DNA of 28,155 nucleotides from JAAYZQ01 sp034428935. GTDB taxonomy: Bacteria > Chloroflexota > Anaerolineae > JAAYZQ01. The stretch's first letter is position 1. Every line of letters begins with the position of its first letter. The notes under the pieces are model-generated. The model was not told the origin of the DNA. It did no database searches and worked only from the letters and a program-made list of their open reading frames with translations. Position numbers and translations under genes: made by a program. The DNA lies in the NCBI GenBank assembly GCA_034428935.1, contig DAOUHB010000187.1, positions 1-28,155 of the forward strand, written 5' to 3'. Of this stretch, positions 8,356 to 17,053 are shown in pieces.

Positions 8356-9697
8356 GGCTCCCCCCGGGAACTGCTCCGGAGTCATTGCCGTCCACGACAA
8401 TGACCCGGCCGGTGCCGGGCAGGACCTTGAGCTCGGGCCGGCCGCGGGGCTTGTGCTCCACCACCGGCCGGAAGGGCATGCCCTCCACGATGCGCTCCGC
8501 CGGCACGCCCAGATCGGCCAGGAGCGCGATGAGGGGCGTGGCGTCGCCTTCCCCGCCAAAGGTGGCGGGATCGAGGAGGAGCACCGTGGGCGCCACGCCC
8601 CGGCGCATGGGCGGCAGCAGGCCCGACACCCACGACGGGTCCAACGACGGGGTGATGACGGCCAGGATGGTCCCCCGCCCGAGGTTGCGGTCCATTTCGG
8701 CCAGCACCCGCTGCAGCGGCCACCGGCCCCCGGCCCGCACCAGGGCCAGGGCCCGAAGGATGAGCCACTGCTGCGCCCGGCCCTTCCTGGGCATCACCAG
8801 GGTGGGCATCGGCTCCGGCTCGCCGCCGCCCGCCGGCACGGCGGTGCCATAGGCCACCAGCCCGGCGGCGCGGTTTTCCTCCAGGGCGCGGTTGGACAGC
8901 GATGCGGCCAGGATGACGCCGTATTCCTCGGTCGAGTTCTCGCCCTCTCCAGCCTGCACCGCCGAATCCATGTCGAGGACGATCCACAAGTTGCCCGAGG
9001 GCTCCAGGTCAAAGGTCTTGACCATGAGCTCGTCCCGCCGGGCAGTGCTCGCCCAATGGATGCGGTTGACGGCGTCGCCGGGAGCATAGTCTCGCACGCC
9101 GGCGGCGCTGGCCGTCACGTGCGGCGTGGCGCGACTGCTGCGCCCGGCGCCCGTGGCGGCGCCCCGGGGCAGGCGCAGCTCGGGCAGGTGCACGATGGGC
9201 GGGTAGACCAGGATGGATTGGGTCTCGGGATGGTCGAGGACGACCTCAAAGAGCCCCAGGGGATCGGCCGTGCGGGCCCGCCACGGACCAAGGGTAAAGA
9301 GGCCGCGCTGGCGGCAGACGCCCTCCGTGCGCCAGGTGGTGGCCTGGCCGCTTTCGGCGCCGCGCACCGTGCGCGCCGAATAGCCGGGCAGGTCGGAGTG
9401 GTCGTCGATCTCGACCCACACGGCGGGCAGGAAGGAGCGGTTGGTCAGGGTAAAGCGCTCCTCCAGCAGGTCGCCCACGTGGGCCCAGCCGTAGTGCTGC
9501 TCGCGCTCCACCTCCAGGTGCGCGGCCATCTGCCGCGCCCACAAATAGGCGCCTCCCACGACGCCGGCGCCGAGGACCAGGAGCCCGATCCACACCCGGT
9601 TGGGGACCACGGCCTGCAACAGCAGCAGGACCAGGGCGGCTGCGGGCAGCCAGCGGGCCCCGGGGTCCATGGTGACGGACACTTGCCTGTCGCTCAT
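8345..9697 (-). CDS. DUF58 domain protein
   Basis: About 450 residues. Residues 15-50 form a pair of membrane segments. The C-terminal half carries the DUF58 signature as RDYAPGDAVNRIHW followed by STARRDELMVK, then a vWFA-like fold beginning with LWIVLDMDS. DUF58 proteins are usually encoded next to a MoxR AAA ATPase and a transglutaminase; here the transglutaminase overlaps its 3' end but no MoxR gene is present nearby. The start is the ATG at 9697; the frame is open further upstream through repeat sequence, which is not coding. A TATAAT lies six bases before the ATG, so the mRNA would begin at or near the start codon. Function is probably in cell-envelope assembly, but this is inference. 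Confidence 0.85.
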   Translation of the reverse strand: MSDRQVSVTMDPGARWLPAAALVLLLLQAVVPNRVWIGLLVLGAGVVGGAYLWARQMAAHLEVEREQHYGWAHVGDLLEERFTLTNRSFLPAVWVEIDDHSDLPGYSARTVRGAESGQATTWRTEGVCRQRGLFTLGPWRARTADPLGLFEVVLDHPETQSILVYPPIVHLPELRLPRGAATGAGRSSRATPHVTASAAGVRDYAPGDAVNRIHWASTARRDELMVKTFDLEPSGNLWIVLDMDSAVQAGEGENSTEEYGVILAASLSNRALEENRAAGLVAYGTAVPAGGGEPEPMPTLVMPRKGRAQQWLILRALALVRAGGRWPLQRVLAEMDRNLGRGTILAVITPSLDPSWVSGLLPPMRRGVAPTVLLLDPATFGGEGDATPLIALLADLGVPAERIVEGMPFRPVVEHKPRGRPELKVLPGTGRVIVVDGNDSGAVPGGSHAR

Positions 9698-9703
9698 GGG
9701 GGT

Positions 9704-9712
9704 ATTATAGCA
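9704..9712 (-). promoter_or_regulatory. Extended -10 promoter giving a leaderless DUF58 mRNA
   Basis: The minus strand reads TGC-TATAAT, an extended -10, ending six bases before the ATG at 9697. The -35 region is weak. Transcription would start about at the A of the start codon, and no Shine-Dalgarno is present between them. Confidence 0.55.
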
Positions 9713-9786
9713 CAACCTCGAGGCGGGGAACAGGGGTGGCGCGGAGGTCCCTGTCACCGCGGGCGCCGGGGCCCCTGCCACTGCTC

Positions 9787-9835
9787 GTGGCGGATAACAA
9801 TCCGCCACTGCGGGCGCCGGATTGTTATCCGGCGC
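9787..9835. repeat. Two REP-like hairpins in opposite orientation (BIME-like)
   Basis: Hairpin one is GTGGCGGAT-AACA-ATCCGCCAC (9787-9808). Hairpin two is GCGCCGGAT-TGTT-ATCCGGCGC (9814-9835). Both have perfect 9-bp stems, and their cores GGATAACAATCC and GGATTGTTATCC are exact reverse complements of each other. They lie after the last gene of the long minus-strand run, so they may also end or protect that transcript. Confidence 0.65.
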
Positions 9836-9890
9836 GAGCAAGACACCAAGGCGCGGGCAAGATACCGGGGCGCGAGCAAAATGCCAGGGC
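9831..9890. repeat. Imperfect 19-bp tandem repeat, three units
   Basis: Units begin at 9831, 9850 and 9869 with the shared form GGCGCG(A/G)GCAA(G/A)A, and a partial fourth begins near 9888. The tract is flanked by a direct repeat of about 16 bases, CCACTGCGGG(C/G)GCCGG, near 9805-9820 and 9893-9907. The region is non-coding. Confidence 0.55.
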
Positions 9891-9908
9891 GCCACTGCGG
9901 GGGCCGGG

Positions 9909-10622
9909 TCAGCAGTTCAGGCGGTACAGCGCTCCCAGCCCCTCGCACCGGGGGTTGATGCCCGCCAGGCGCAGCGAATCCCACATGGTGGCCTGGACGG
10001 CGCCGATGACCGGCTTGCCCAGGTCCTGCTCCATGGCGTCCAGCAGCTCCACGGTGCGAAAGTTCGTGCAACTGATGACCACCGCGTCGGCGTCGGGGGT
10101 GTTGGCCTCCCTGGCCAGGCGGTAGGCAGCGCCCACGGGCTGCAAGAAGATGCCGTGGGTCAGCCCCAACATCTTCATGGAGACCACCTGGAAGCCATTG
10201 TCCTCCAGGAACCGGCCCAGGCGCTCGGTGACGGGCGCCGGGTAAGGCGCCGCCACCGCCAGCCGGACGACGCCCAGGGCGTGGGCGGCCCGCACCAGCG
10301 CCGTGGACGTGGTGGTGCACGGCACGCCGCTGGCCTGTTCCATGCGCTCGATGATGGCCTGGTCGCCACCGCCGCCGCGGATAAAGCTCCCGGAGGTGCA
10401 GGCGTAGGCGATGGCGTCCAGGGGGATGGACGTCAGAACGCGGGCCGCCTCGGGGATGTCGGGGCTGTCGGCCTGTTCTTCAAACACCTCCACCCGCTGA
10501 TCGTCGGGCGCCCAGAAGCGGGTGACGTGGACCGTCACGCCCTTGGGCACAAAGCCCCAGAACTCGTCGTCGATTGCCCCGTCCGCCGGGTAGATGATGC
10601 CCAACCTCGCACGCCACGACAT
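9909..10622 (-). CDS. EutA-like / arylmalonate decarboxylase-maleate isomerase family protein (copy 1)
   Basis: 237 residues of the Asp/Glu racemase fold. Both potential catalytic cysteines are present: Cys75 in ACTSGSF and Cys185 in ISCTNFRT. With two cysteines it matches maleate cis-trans isomerase and racemase types, rather than arylmalonate decarboxylase, which has only the second. EutA of the rhizobial ectoine operon belongs to the same family, although its reaction is not established. The start ATG at 10622 has AGGAGGAG six bases upstream. It follows the TfrB-like gene by 16 bases and is the last gene of the minus-strand run. Possible roles are isomerisation of maleate to fumarate for the neighbouring fumarate reductase, or a step on a diaminobutyrate-type intermediate; I cannot choose between them. 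Confidence 0.75.
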   Translation of the reverse strand: MSWRARLGIIYPADGAIDDEFWGFVPKGVTVHVTRFWAPDDQRVEVFEEQADSPDIPEAARVLTSIPLDAIAYACTSGSFIRGGGGDQAIIERMEQASGVPCTTTSTALVRAAHALGVVRLAVAAPYPAPVTERLGRFLEDNGFQVVSMKMLGLTHGIFLQPVGAAYRLAREANTPDADAVVISCTNFRTVELLDAMEQDLGKPVIGAVQATMWDSLRLAGINPRCEGLGALYRLNC

Positions 10623-10638
10623 GCTCGCTCCTCCTGCC

Positions 10639-12174
10639 CTACTCGGGTTCCATTGCTTCCAGGACCATCTCGCCGATGTCTTTCACCCGGATGCGGATCC
10701 GCTCGCCCCGGGCGGCGGCCGCCAGCGTGCGCTCGCACTGCTGGCACGCCGAGACCACGGTCCCGGCCCCCGTGTCCGCCGCCTGCCGGATGCGCCGCGC
10801 TGCCACGGCCTTGCCCAGCTCCGGATCAAGGCTTTCCAGGTTTCCGCCGCCCCCGCAGCACTCGGACTGCTCGCGGATGCCGTCCATCTCGCGCAAGGAC
10901 AGCCCCGGCAGCCGGGCCAGCACCCGGCGCGGCGCCTCATAGATGCCGCCCTTGCGCCCCAGGTCGCACGGGTCGTGATAGGTGATGACCTGCTCCGCCG
11001 GCTCGGCCTGCAGGGGCAGGCGTCCCTCTTCCAGCAGCTCGGCCAGGTACTCGGTGGCGTGGAGGACCCGGAACCCAAGCTCTTCTCCCAGGATGTGGGG
11101 GTAGACCTCTTTCCAGAAGGTCAGGCACGAGGGGCAAGTCGTCACCAGGAGCCGTGCCCCGGTGGCGCGCACCGCGTCCAGGTTGTGGCGCATCAGGGCC
11201 CGCGCCCGTTCCAGCTCGCCGTTGACGGCCATGGGATAGCCGCAGCACCACTCCTCCTCGCCCAGGAGCCCGTAGTCGAGGCCGGCCCGCTCCAGGATCT
11301 GGACGAACGATTGGGCGACGCTGTAGCTGCGGGGGAACAGCGAGCTGACGCAGCCGACGAAATAGACCGCCTCCACCTGCTTCCGGCCGATGCCGCTGGG
11401 CGGCCGGGCGAGATTGGCGGCCCACAGCAGCCGGTCGCGGTTTGGCTCGCCCGAGATGTTGTACGCCCGGGCGATGCGCTCGTCGAGGGCGGCCAGGGGC
11501 TGGGGCAGCAGGCCCCGGCCGGCCGCCGCTTCCCTCGCCGATTCCAGGGCGCCGTCGGGCAGCACGCCGCTGGGGCATGCAACGGCGCACGCCCCGCACA
11601 GCAGGCAGTGAAAGGCGCCTCCGGCCCGCTCCTCGGCGATGCCCACGCCCGACCCCAGGGCCGTGGGCAGCCACGACGGCCCGGGAAACGCGTCGCCGGG
11701 CTGCACCGACACCACGGGGCAGGCGCCCTCGCACACCAGGCAGCCGATGCAGCGGCTGATGTTGCCATAGTCAAAGAGCGCGGGAGGCGGCGCGGCCACC
11801 GCCACCCGGCCGGGCGCCTGGCGCACGGCCTCGATGGCCTGCACCTGCTCCTCGACGGGCCGCTGCCGGTCGACGATGAGGTCCTTCACGACGGGAGCGT
11901 TGCCCAGGGGGCCCACCTCGATGTCTTGCCCGTCCAGCCCGGTGTGGCAGGCGAGGACCGGCCGCCCGTTGAGGTTGACGCCGCAGCTCCCGCACTTGGC
12001 GATGCGGCACGACGAGCGAAAGGCCAGGCTGCTGTCGTGCACGTGCTGGATCTCTTCCAGCGCCTCCAGGAGCGTCATGTTGTCGCGATACTCGATGGCG
12101 TACTCTTGCGTGTAGGCCGCCGGGACCCGGTCGGGGTCGTAGCGCCGGACGCGAATTCGAAAGGAGCGAGTCAT
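10639..12174 (-). CDS. tfrB: Fumarate reductase iron-sulfur subunit fused to CCG domains (TfrB-like)
   Basis: About 511 residues. The N-terminal SdhB/FrdB-type part has a [2Fe-2S] site (Cys56, 61, 64, 76) and two further clusters (Cys142, 145, 148, 152 and Cys190, 193, 196, 200). The C-terminal half has two CCG domains as in HdrB/SdhE/GlpC, seen as GCVSSLFPRS with EEWCCGYPM, and HDPCDLGRKGG with SECCGGGGN. This domain order is that of TfrB, the thiol:fumarate reductase subunit known from Methanothermobacter, and of soluble bacterial relatives. There are no membrane anchor genes nearby, so electrons probably come from a soluble thiol or low-potential donor rather than quinone. The start ATG overlaps the flavoprotein stop as ATGA, so the two subunits are translationally coupled. 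Confidence 0.85.
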   Translation of the reverse strand: MTRSFRIRVRRYDPDRVPAAYTQEYAIEYRDNMTLLEALEEIQHVHDSSLAFRSSCRIAKCGSCGVNLNGRPVLACHTGLDGQDIEVGPLGNAPVVKDLIVDRQRPVEEQVQAIEAVRQAPGRVAVAAPPPALFDYGNISRCIGCLVCEGACPVVSVQPGDAFPGPSWLPTALGSGVGIAEERAGGAFHCLLCGACAVACPSGVLPDGALESAREAAAGRGLLPQPLAALDERIARAYNISGEPNRDRLLWAANLARPPSGIGRKQVEAVYFVGCVSSLFPRSYSVAQSFVQILERAGLDYGLLGEEEWCCGYPMAVNGELERARALMRHNLDAVRATGARLLVTTCPSCLTFWKEVYPHILGEELGFRVLHATEYLAELLEEGRLPLQAEPAEQVITYHDPCDLGRKGGIYEAPRRVLARLPGLSLREMDGIREQSECCGGGGNLESLDPELGKAVAARRIRQAADTGAGTVVSACQQCERTLAAAARGERIRIRVKDIGEMVLEAMEPE

Positions 12175-13859
12175 GGGACCACCTCTCCGCGGCCGGCGGC
12201 TGCACCGGCGGGCACGAGGCTCACCGACGGAGGACCGTCGCCGGCCTGGCGGACCACGGTCCACTCTGGCGGGCGGGAAGGGTCATGGGTGACGTCGTCG
12301 CGCCAGTGGGCGCCCCGGCACTCGGAGCGCGCCGTGGCCGCCCGGACGATGGCGCGCGCCACGGCGATCATGTTTTCCAGCTCCAGGTAGGCGACGACGC
12401 CCGGGTTGTGGCGCAGCCCCGAGCCCTCGATGCCCACCCGGGGCAGCAGCTCGCCCGCCAGCTCGTCGAGGGCCGCCTCGGCCCCGGCCAGCCCGGCGGC
12501 GTTGCGCTCCACGCCGGCCCCGGCCCACATCAGCCGCCGCAGCCCGTCCTTGCCCTCGGCGGCGGTCACCGTGCCGGCGCCCCTACCCAGCAGGGCCTTC
12601 AGGCGGGCCTCTTCGGCGGCCACCTGCTCGCCGGCGGCCGGCGGCGGCCCGGCCTCGCGGGCATGGCGCGCCGCGCTCTCGCCGGCCCGGGCGCCAAACA
12701 CCACGATGTCGGCCAGGCTGTTGCCGCTCAGGCGGTTGCCCCCGTGGACGCTGCCCGTCACCTCGCCCGCCGCCAGGAGCCCGGGCAGCGACGAGCGCCC
12801 CAGGGGGTCGATGGCGATGCCACCCATGAAATAGTGGGCCGCGGGCGCCACCTCGACCCGCTGGTAGCGCAGGTCCAGGCCCCGCTTCTGGCACAGCTCG
12901 AACTCGTGGCCAAAGCTCCGGAACGTCTCTTCGGGCACGTCGGTGGCGTCCAGCCACACCCCGCCGTGCTCTGTCCCACGCCCGGCGGCGATCTCGGCGT
13001 GGATGGCCCGGGCCAGCCGGTCGCGCGTCGTCTTTTCCAGGACCTCGGGCTCGTGGCGGGCCATGAACCGCTCTCCCTGCCCGTTGTACATCCTGGCGTA
13101 CTCCTGGACGCCGAGGATAAAGCCGCGCAGCGAGGAGGGATGGACCAGGCCGCTGGGATAGAACTGCACCTGCTCCATGTTGATGAGCCGCGCGCCGGCC
13201 GCCAGCGCCAGGGCCAGGCCGTCGCCGGTGCATTGGATGGGATTGCTGGTGACGGGATACAACTGGCCCACGCCGCCCGTGGCAAGGACCACCGCCCCGG
13301 CCCGCGCGTGCACCAGATCGCCGGCGCCCAGGTCCAGGCCCACGGCCCCCACGACGCGGCCGTCGCGGACCAGGAGCCGGGTGGCCAGGGCGTCGTGCAC
13401 CTGCTCGACGTCCGCCCGGGCCAGGAGCTGGCGGCCCAGCACCTTGGTCATCTGCAGGCCCACACGGTCGCTGATGGCCAGCAGCCGGGGGTGGGTGTGT
13501 CCGCCTGCCACGTCCAGCACGTAGCGGCCGTCGGGCCGCCGGTCAAATCGCAGGCCCCAACGCTCCATCTCGCCGACGCGCTCCCCGGCCTCGTTCGCCA
13601 GGATGCGCACCAGGCTCTCGTCGTTGAGGTAGGCCCCGCCGGCCAGGGTATCGGCCGCGTGAACGTCGGGGCCATCGCCCGGCACGCTCCACGGCCCCAC
13701 GGCCGCGATGCCCGCGCCGCCCACGGTGCCGCCGCTCTTGGACACGAGCCCTTTGTCCCAGATGGTCACCCGCGCGCCGGCCTCGGCGGCGCGGATGGCC
13801 GCGTACAGCCCCGCCCCCCCGCTGCCGATGACCAGGACGTCCGTTTCTTGGGTTCTCAC
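12171..13859 (-). CDS. tfrA: Fumarate reductase/succinate dehydrogenase flavoprotein (TfrA-like)
   Basis: 562 residues. An N-terminal FAD Rossmann motif reads VIGSGGAG (about residues 10-17). Family residues follow in SNPIQCTGDG, FYPSGLVHPSS, NGQGERFM, and the C-terminal HGGNRLSGNSLADIVVFG. The region that holds the covalent FAD histidine in membrane FrdA/SdhA reads SGGTVGGAG without His, so FAD is probably non-covalent, as in soluble forms. The partner TfrB-like subunit overlaps its stop. The start is GTG at 13859 with GAGGAGG about 11 bases upstream; no ATG is available in frame nearby. L-aspartate oxidase is an alternative for the flavoprotein alone, but the coupled iron-sulfur subunit favours fumarate reductase. 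Confidence 0.85.
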   Translation of the reverse strand: MRTQETDVLVIGSGGAGLYAAIRAAEAGARVTIWDKGLVSKSGGTVGGAGIAAVGPWSVPGDGPDVHAADTLAGGAYLNDESLVRILANEAGERVGEMERWGLRFDRRPDGRYVLDVAGGHTHPRLLAISDRVGLQMTKVLGRQLLARADVEQVHDALATRLLVRDGRVVGAVGLDLGAGDLVHARAGAVVLATGGVGQLYPVTSNPIQCTGDGLALALAAGARLINMEQVQFYPSGLVHPSSLRGFILGVQEYARMYNGQGERFMARHEPEVLEKTTRDRLARAIHAEIAAGRGTEHGGVWLDATDVPEETFRSFGHEFELCQKRGLDLRYQRVEVAPAAHYFMGGIAIDPLGRSSLPGLLAAGEVTGSVHGGNRLSGNSLADIVVFGARAGESAARHAREAGPPPAAGEQVAAEEARLKALLGRGAGTVTAAEGKDGLRRLMWAGAGVERNAAGLAGAEAALDELAGELLPRVGIEGSGLRHNPGVVAYLELENMIAVARAIVRAATARSECRGAHWRDDVTHDPSRPPEWTVVRQAGDGPPSVSLVPAGAAAGRGEVVP

Positions 13860-13889
13860 CGCCGCCTCATCCTCCTCGCGCGCCGGCCG

Positions 13890-14639
13890 TCAGGCGCCCG
13901 GTGCCAGGGGCATCTCGAACAGCCGCCCCCGGCCGGGCAGGGGCTCGCCGACGCCGGCCAGGCGCAGCGAGTGCCACATGGTGGCCATGTTGGCGCTGAA
14001 CACCGGCTTCCCCAGGTCGGCCTCCAGGGTGCCGACAAAGGGGCTGAGGATGATGCCCGTGTCGCTGACGAACACCGCCTCGGCGTCGGGCGTGTTGGCC
14101 CGCTGCACCAGGTCGTGGATCGCCATGGGCCCCAGCGTGCCAATGTCCCAATCCAGGGTCAGCCCCAGGCCGACGTGGTTGGTCACCTCGAAGCCAAAGT
14201 GCTGGACGTACTGCACGAGCTTCTCGTTGAGCCGCGGCTCGTAAGGCGTGCCCAGGGCCACCTTTTTCACGCCCAGGGCGCGAAAGCCCTCGACGAGGGA
14301 GGTGGAGGTGGTCGTCGCCGGGCAGCGGCCGTGGCTGCTCAGCAGCCGGCGCAGCTCTGCGTCCCACTCTGGCCCGCGGCTAAAGCTGCCCGAGGTGCAC
14401 ATCCAGGCGATGCAGTGGGGCCGGACGGTGGCCAGGTCCGCGGCCAGTTGGTCAAAGCGCTCGCCACCCGCCACGGCCGTCATGTGCTCCAGCGTGACCG
14501 CGCCCTCGTCGGGCATGCTCGACCGGGTGACGTGTACCGACACGCCCGGCGGGCAGAGCTGATAGTATTCCATGTCGGCCAGCCCCGACGCCGGGTAGAT
14601 GATGCCCAGGCGCGCTCGCCAGCCCAGTGGTTGCTCCAT
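13890..14639 (-). CDS. EutA-like / arylmalonate decarboxylase-maleate isomerase family protein (copy 2)
   Basis: About 249 residues, clearly homologous to the copy at 9909-10622 over its full length (shared GWRARLGIIYPA-type start, CTSGSF, LAREANTPDA/VQRANTPDA and ATMWxSLRLAG blocks). The first cysteine is present (Cys81 in MCTSGSF) but the second is replaced by Asp193 in VSDTGIILS, so a two-cysteine racemase mechanism is not possible. The frame also includes an ATG at 14645 that overlaps the kinase stop, but the ATG at 14639 has GGAGG at six bases and is preferred. It sits between aspartate kinase and the fumarate reductase flavoprotein. The reaction is unknown. Confidence 0.75.
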   Translation of the reverse strand: MEQPLGWRARLGIIYPASGLADMEYYQLCPPGVSVHVTRSSMPDEGAVTLEHMTAVAGGERFDQLAADLATVRPHCIAWMCTSGSFSRGPEWDAELRRLLSSHGRCPATTTSTSLVEGFRALGVKKVALGTPYEPRLNEKLVQYVQHFGFEVTNHVGLGLTLDWDIGTLGPMAIHDLVQRANTPDAEAVFVSDTGIILSPFVGTLEADLGKPVFSANMATMWHSLRLAGVGEPLPGRGRLFEMPLAPGA

Positions 14640-14641
14640 TT

Positions 14642-15825
14642 TCATCCTCCGATCAAGGTCTGGTACAGCGACCGCACGGCTTCCTTCGCCCGGTCCGCGC
14701 TGACGACGAACGTAGCCCGCCCCCCGGCGAGCTCGTAGTATAACACGGAGACACCGGCCCCGGCAAGGAGGTCCAGGGCCCGGCCGCACTGGCCGTGGAG
14801 CGCTTCCTCACTGCCGACGAGGGACACCCACGCCTGCTCTCCCTCGGGCCAGGAGTCCTCGGCGCCGCACTCGCGGGCCGCGATGCGCAGGTGGGCAACG
14901 CGGTCGGGCGACGCGCCGGCCACGAGGGCGCCGCTCTCGGCGTCCTCCAGGGTCATGACCAGGCGGCAGCGCTCCCATTCTTCGCGCGCCCGCGCCTCGG
15001 GCCGGGCCCGGCCGAGGACGACCGTCCGCAGCGGTCCCAGCAGGGCGAGCCCCAGCAGCGGGTGCTCGTCGGGCACCTGGGCGATGGTCGTGCCCGGCGC
15101 CATGGAGAACGTGCAGCGCACGGCCACGGGCACCTGGCCGTTGCGCGCCGTGCGCACGGCCCGCGGATGGACCACGCCCGCCCCGTAGCGGGCCATGTCG
15201 AGCATCCGTTCGTAGCTGATGGTCTTCAGGAAGCCTGCCTGGGGCACGGTGCGCGGGTCCACGCGCGCCACCCCCTCCACGTCGGTATAGATCTCGACCA
15301 GGGCGGCCCCCAGGGCCACGCCCACCGCCACGCTCGACGTGTCGCTCCCGCCGCGGCCCAGCGTCGTCACGTCGCCGGTATGGGGGACAATGCCCTGGCA
15401 CCCGGCGATCACGGGCACCGCGCCCTCGTCCAGATAGTGGCGGATGCGCGCCGGGTCCATCTCCACGATCTCGGCCTCGCAATAGTTGCCGTCGGTGTAG
15501 ATGCCCGCCTGCCCGCCCGTGAGCCCCGCGGCGGGGATGCCCTCGCGCTTGAGGAGGTGGGCCATCATCACCGCCGACACGATCTCGCCGCAGCCAAAGA
15601 TCAGGTCATAGTCGCGGCCATCCACGGGCAGCCCATCGCAGCGCAGCAGGTCCAGGAGCGTGTCGGTGGCGTAGGGATCGCCGCGGCGGCCCATGGCCGA
15701 CACGACGATGGCCACCCGGTAGCCCTCGGCGCGCGCCCGGCGGACGTGCTCCACGGCCTGCAGGCGGCGCTCGGCGGTGGATACCGACGTCCCGCCAAAC
15801 TTTTGCACCAGGATGGGAGCCTGGT

Positions 15826-15829
<4 letters not shown>
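14642..15829 (-). CDS. Aspartate kinase
   Basis: About 395 residues. The kinase domain starts with VQKFGGTSV and contains SAMGRRGDPYATD, FGCGEIVSAVMMA, and TLGRGGSDTSSVAVG, all typical of monofunctional aspartokinases, and closest in style to Bacillus DapG. The C-terminal regulatory part keeps one recognisable ACT segment (AWVSLVGSEEAL onward), while the first ACT unit is poorly preserved. It phosphorylates aspartate in lysine/threonine synthesis, but the reaction is reversible and could make ATP here. The start is GTG at 15829, overlapping the asd stop as GTGA, so it is coupled to asd. Upstream open frame to 15922 lies inside asd and is not coding. Confidence 0.88.
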
Positions 15830-16851
<1,022 letters not shown>

Positions 16852-16908
16852 TCTTCAGGCCTCCTTGCCCTGTGCAGCTCCCGCAGCCTGCTCCAGGGGG
16901 TGCGAGAT

Positions 16909-16934
16909 GTGCTCGCAGCGCGCGCTGCGAGCAC
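16909..16934. repeat. Perfect 26-bp palindrome
   Basis: The arms GTGCTCGCAGCGC and GCGCTGCGAGCAC are exact reverse complements without any loop. It lies between the aminotransferase and asd genes, about 60 bases before asd in the direction of transcription. It could be a REP-type repeat or an mRNA hairpin. Confidence 0.65.
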
Positions 16935-16949
16935 GTTTCCAGTTGGCTG

Positions 16950-17053
16950 GCAGCCTGTCGGAGAGGCGCTTGCTTTTAGGTTCGTAGTGGGCGATTTATC
17001 GCCCAAGAACCGCGCTGAAGCGCGCACTACGAACGGGCTCTCCGACAGGCTGC
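16950..17053. mobile_element. MITE/REP-like element of nested inverted repeats
   Basis: Outer 16-bp inverted repeats, GCAGCCTGTCGGAGAG (16950-16965) and its exact complement at 17038-17053, enclose a second pair, TTCGTAGTG (16981-16989) and CACTACGAA (17025-17033). Inside are two small hairpins, GGGCGAT/ATCGCCC and CGCGC/GCGCG. The 104-bp unit has no coding capacity. Its right edge coincides with the first base of the aminotransferase stop codon. The organisation fits a non-autonomous element mobilised by a RAYT or other transposase; no clear target duplication is seen. Confidence 0.65.

Noticed and set aside
9831..9890. CRISPR array
   Set aside because: The 19-bp units are directly adjacent without spacers and are imperfect, and no cas genes are near.
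12285..14738. Very long plus-strand open frame opposite the TfrA and EutA-like genes
   Set aside because: Same reason: antisense to confident genes, His/Gln/Gly-rich, with no ribosome site or domain.
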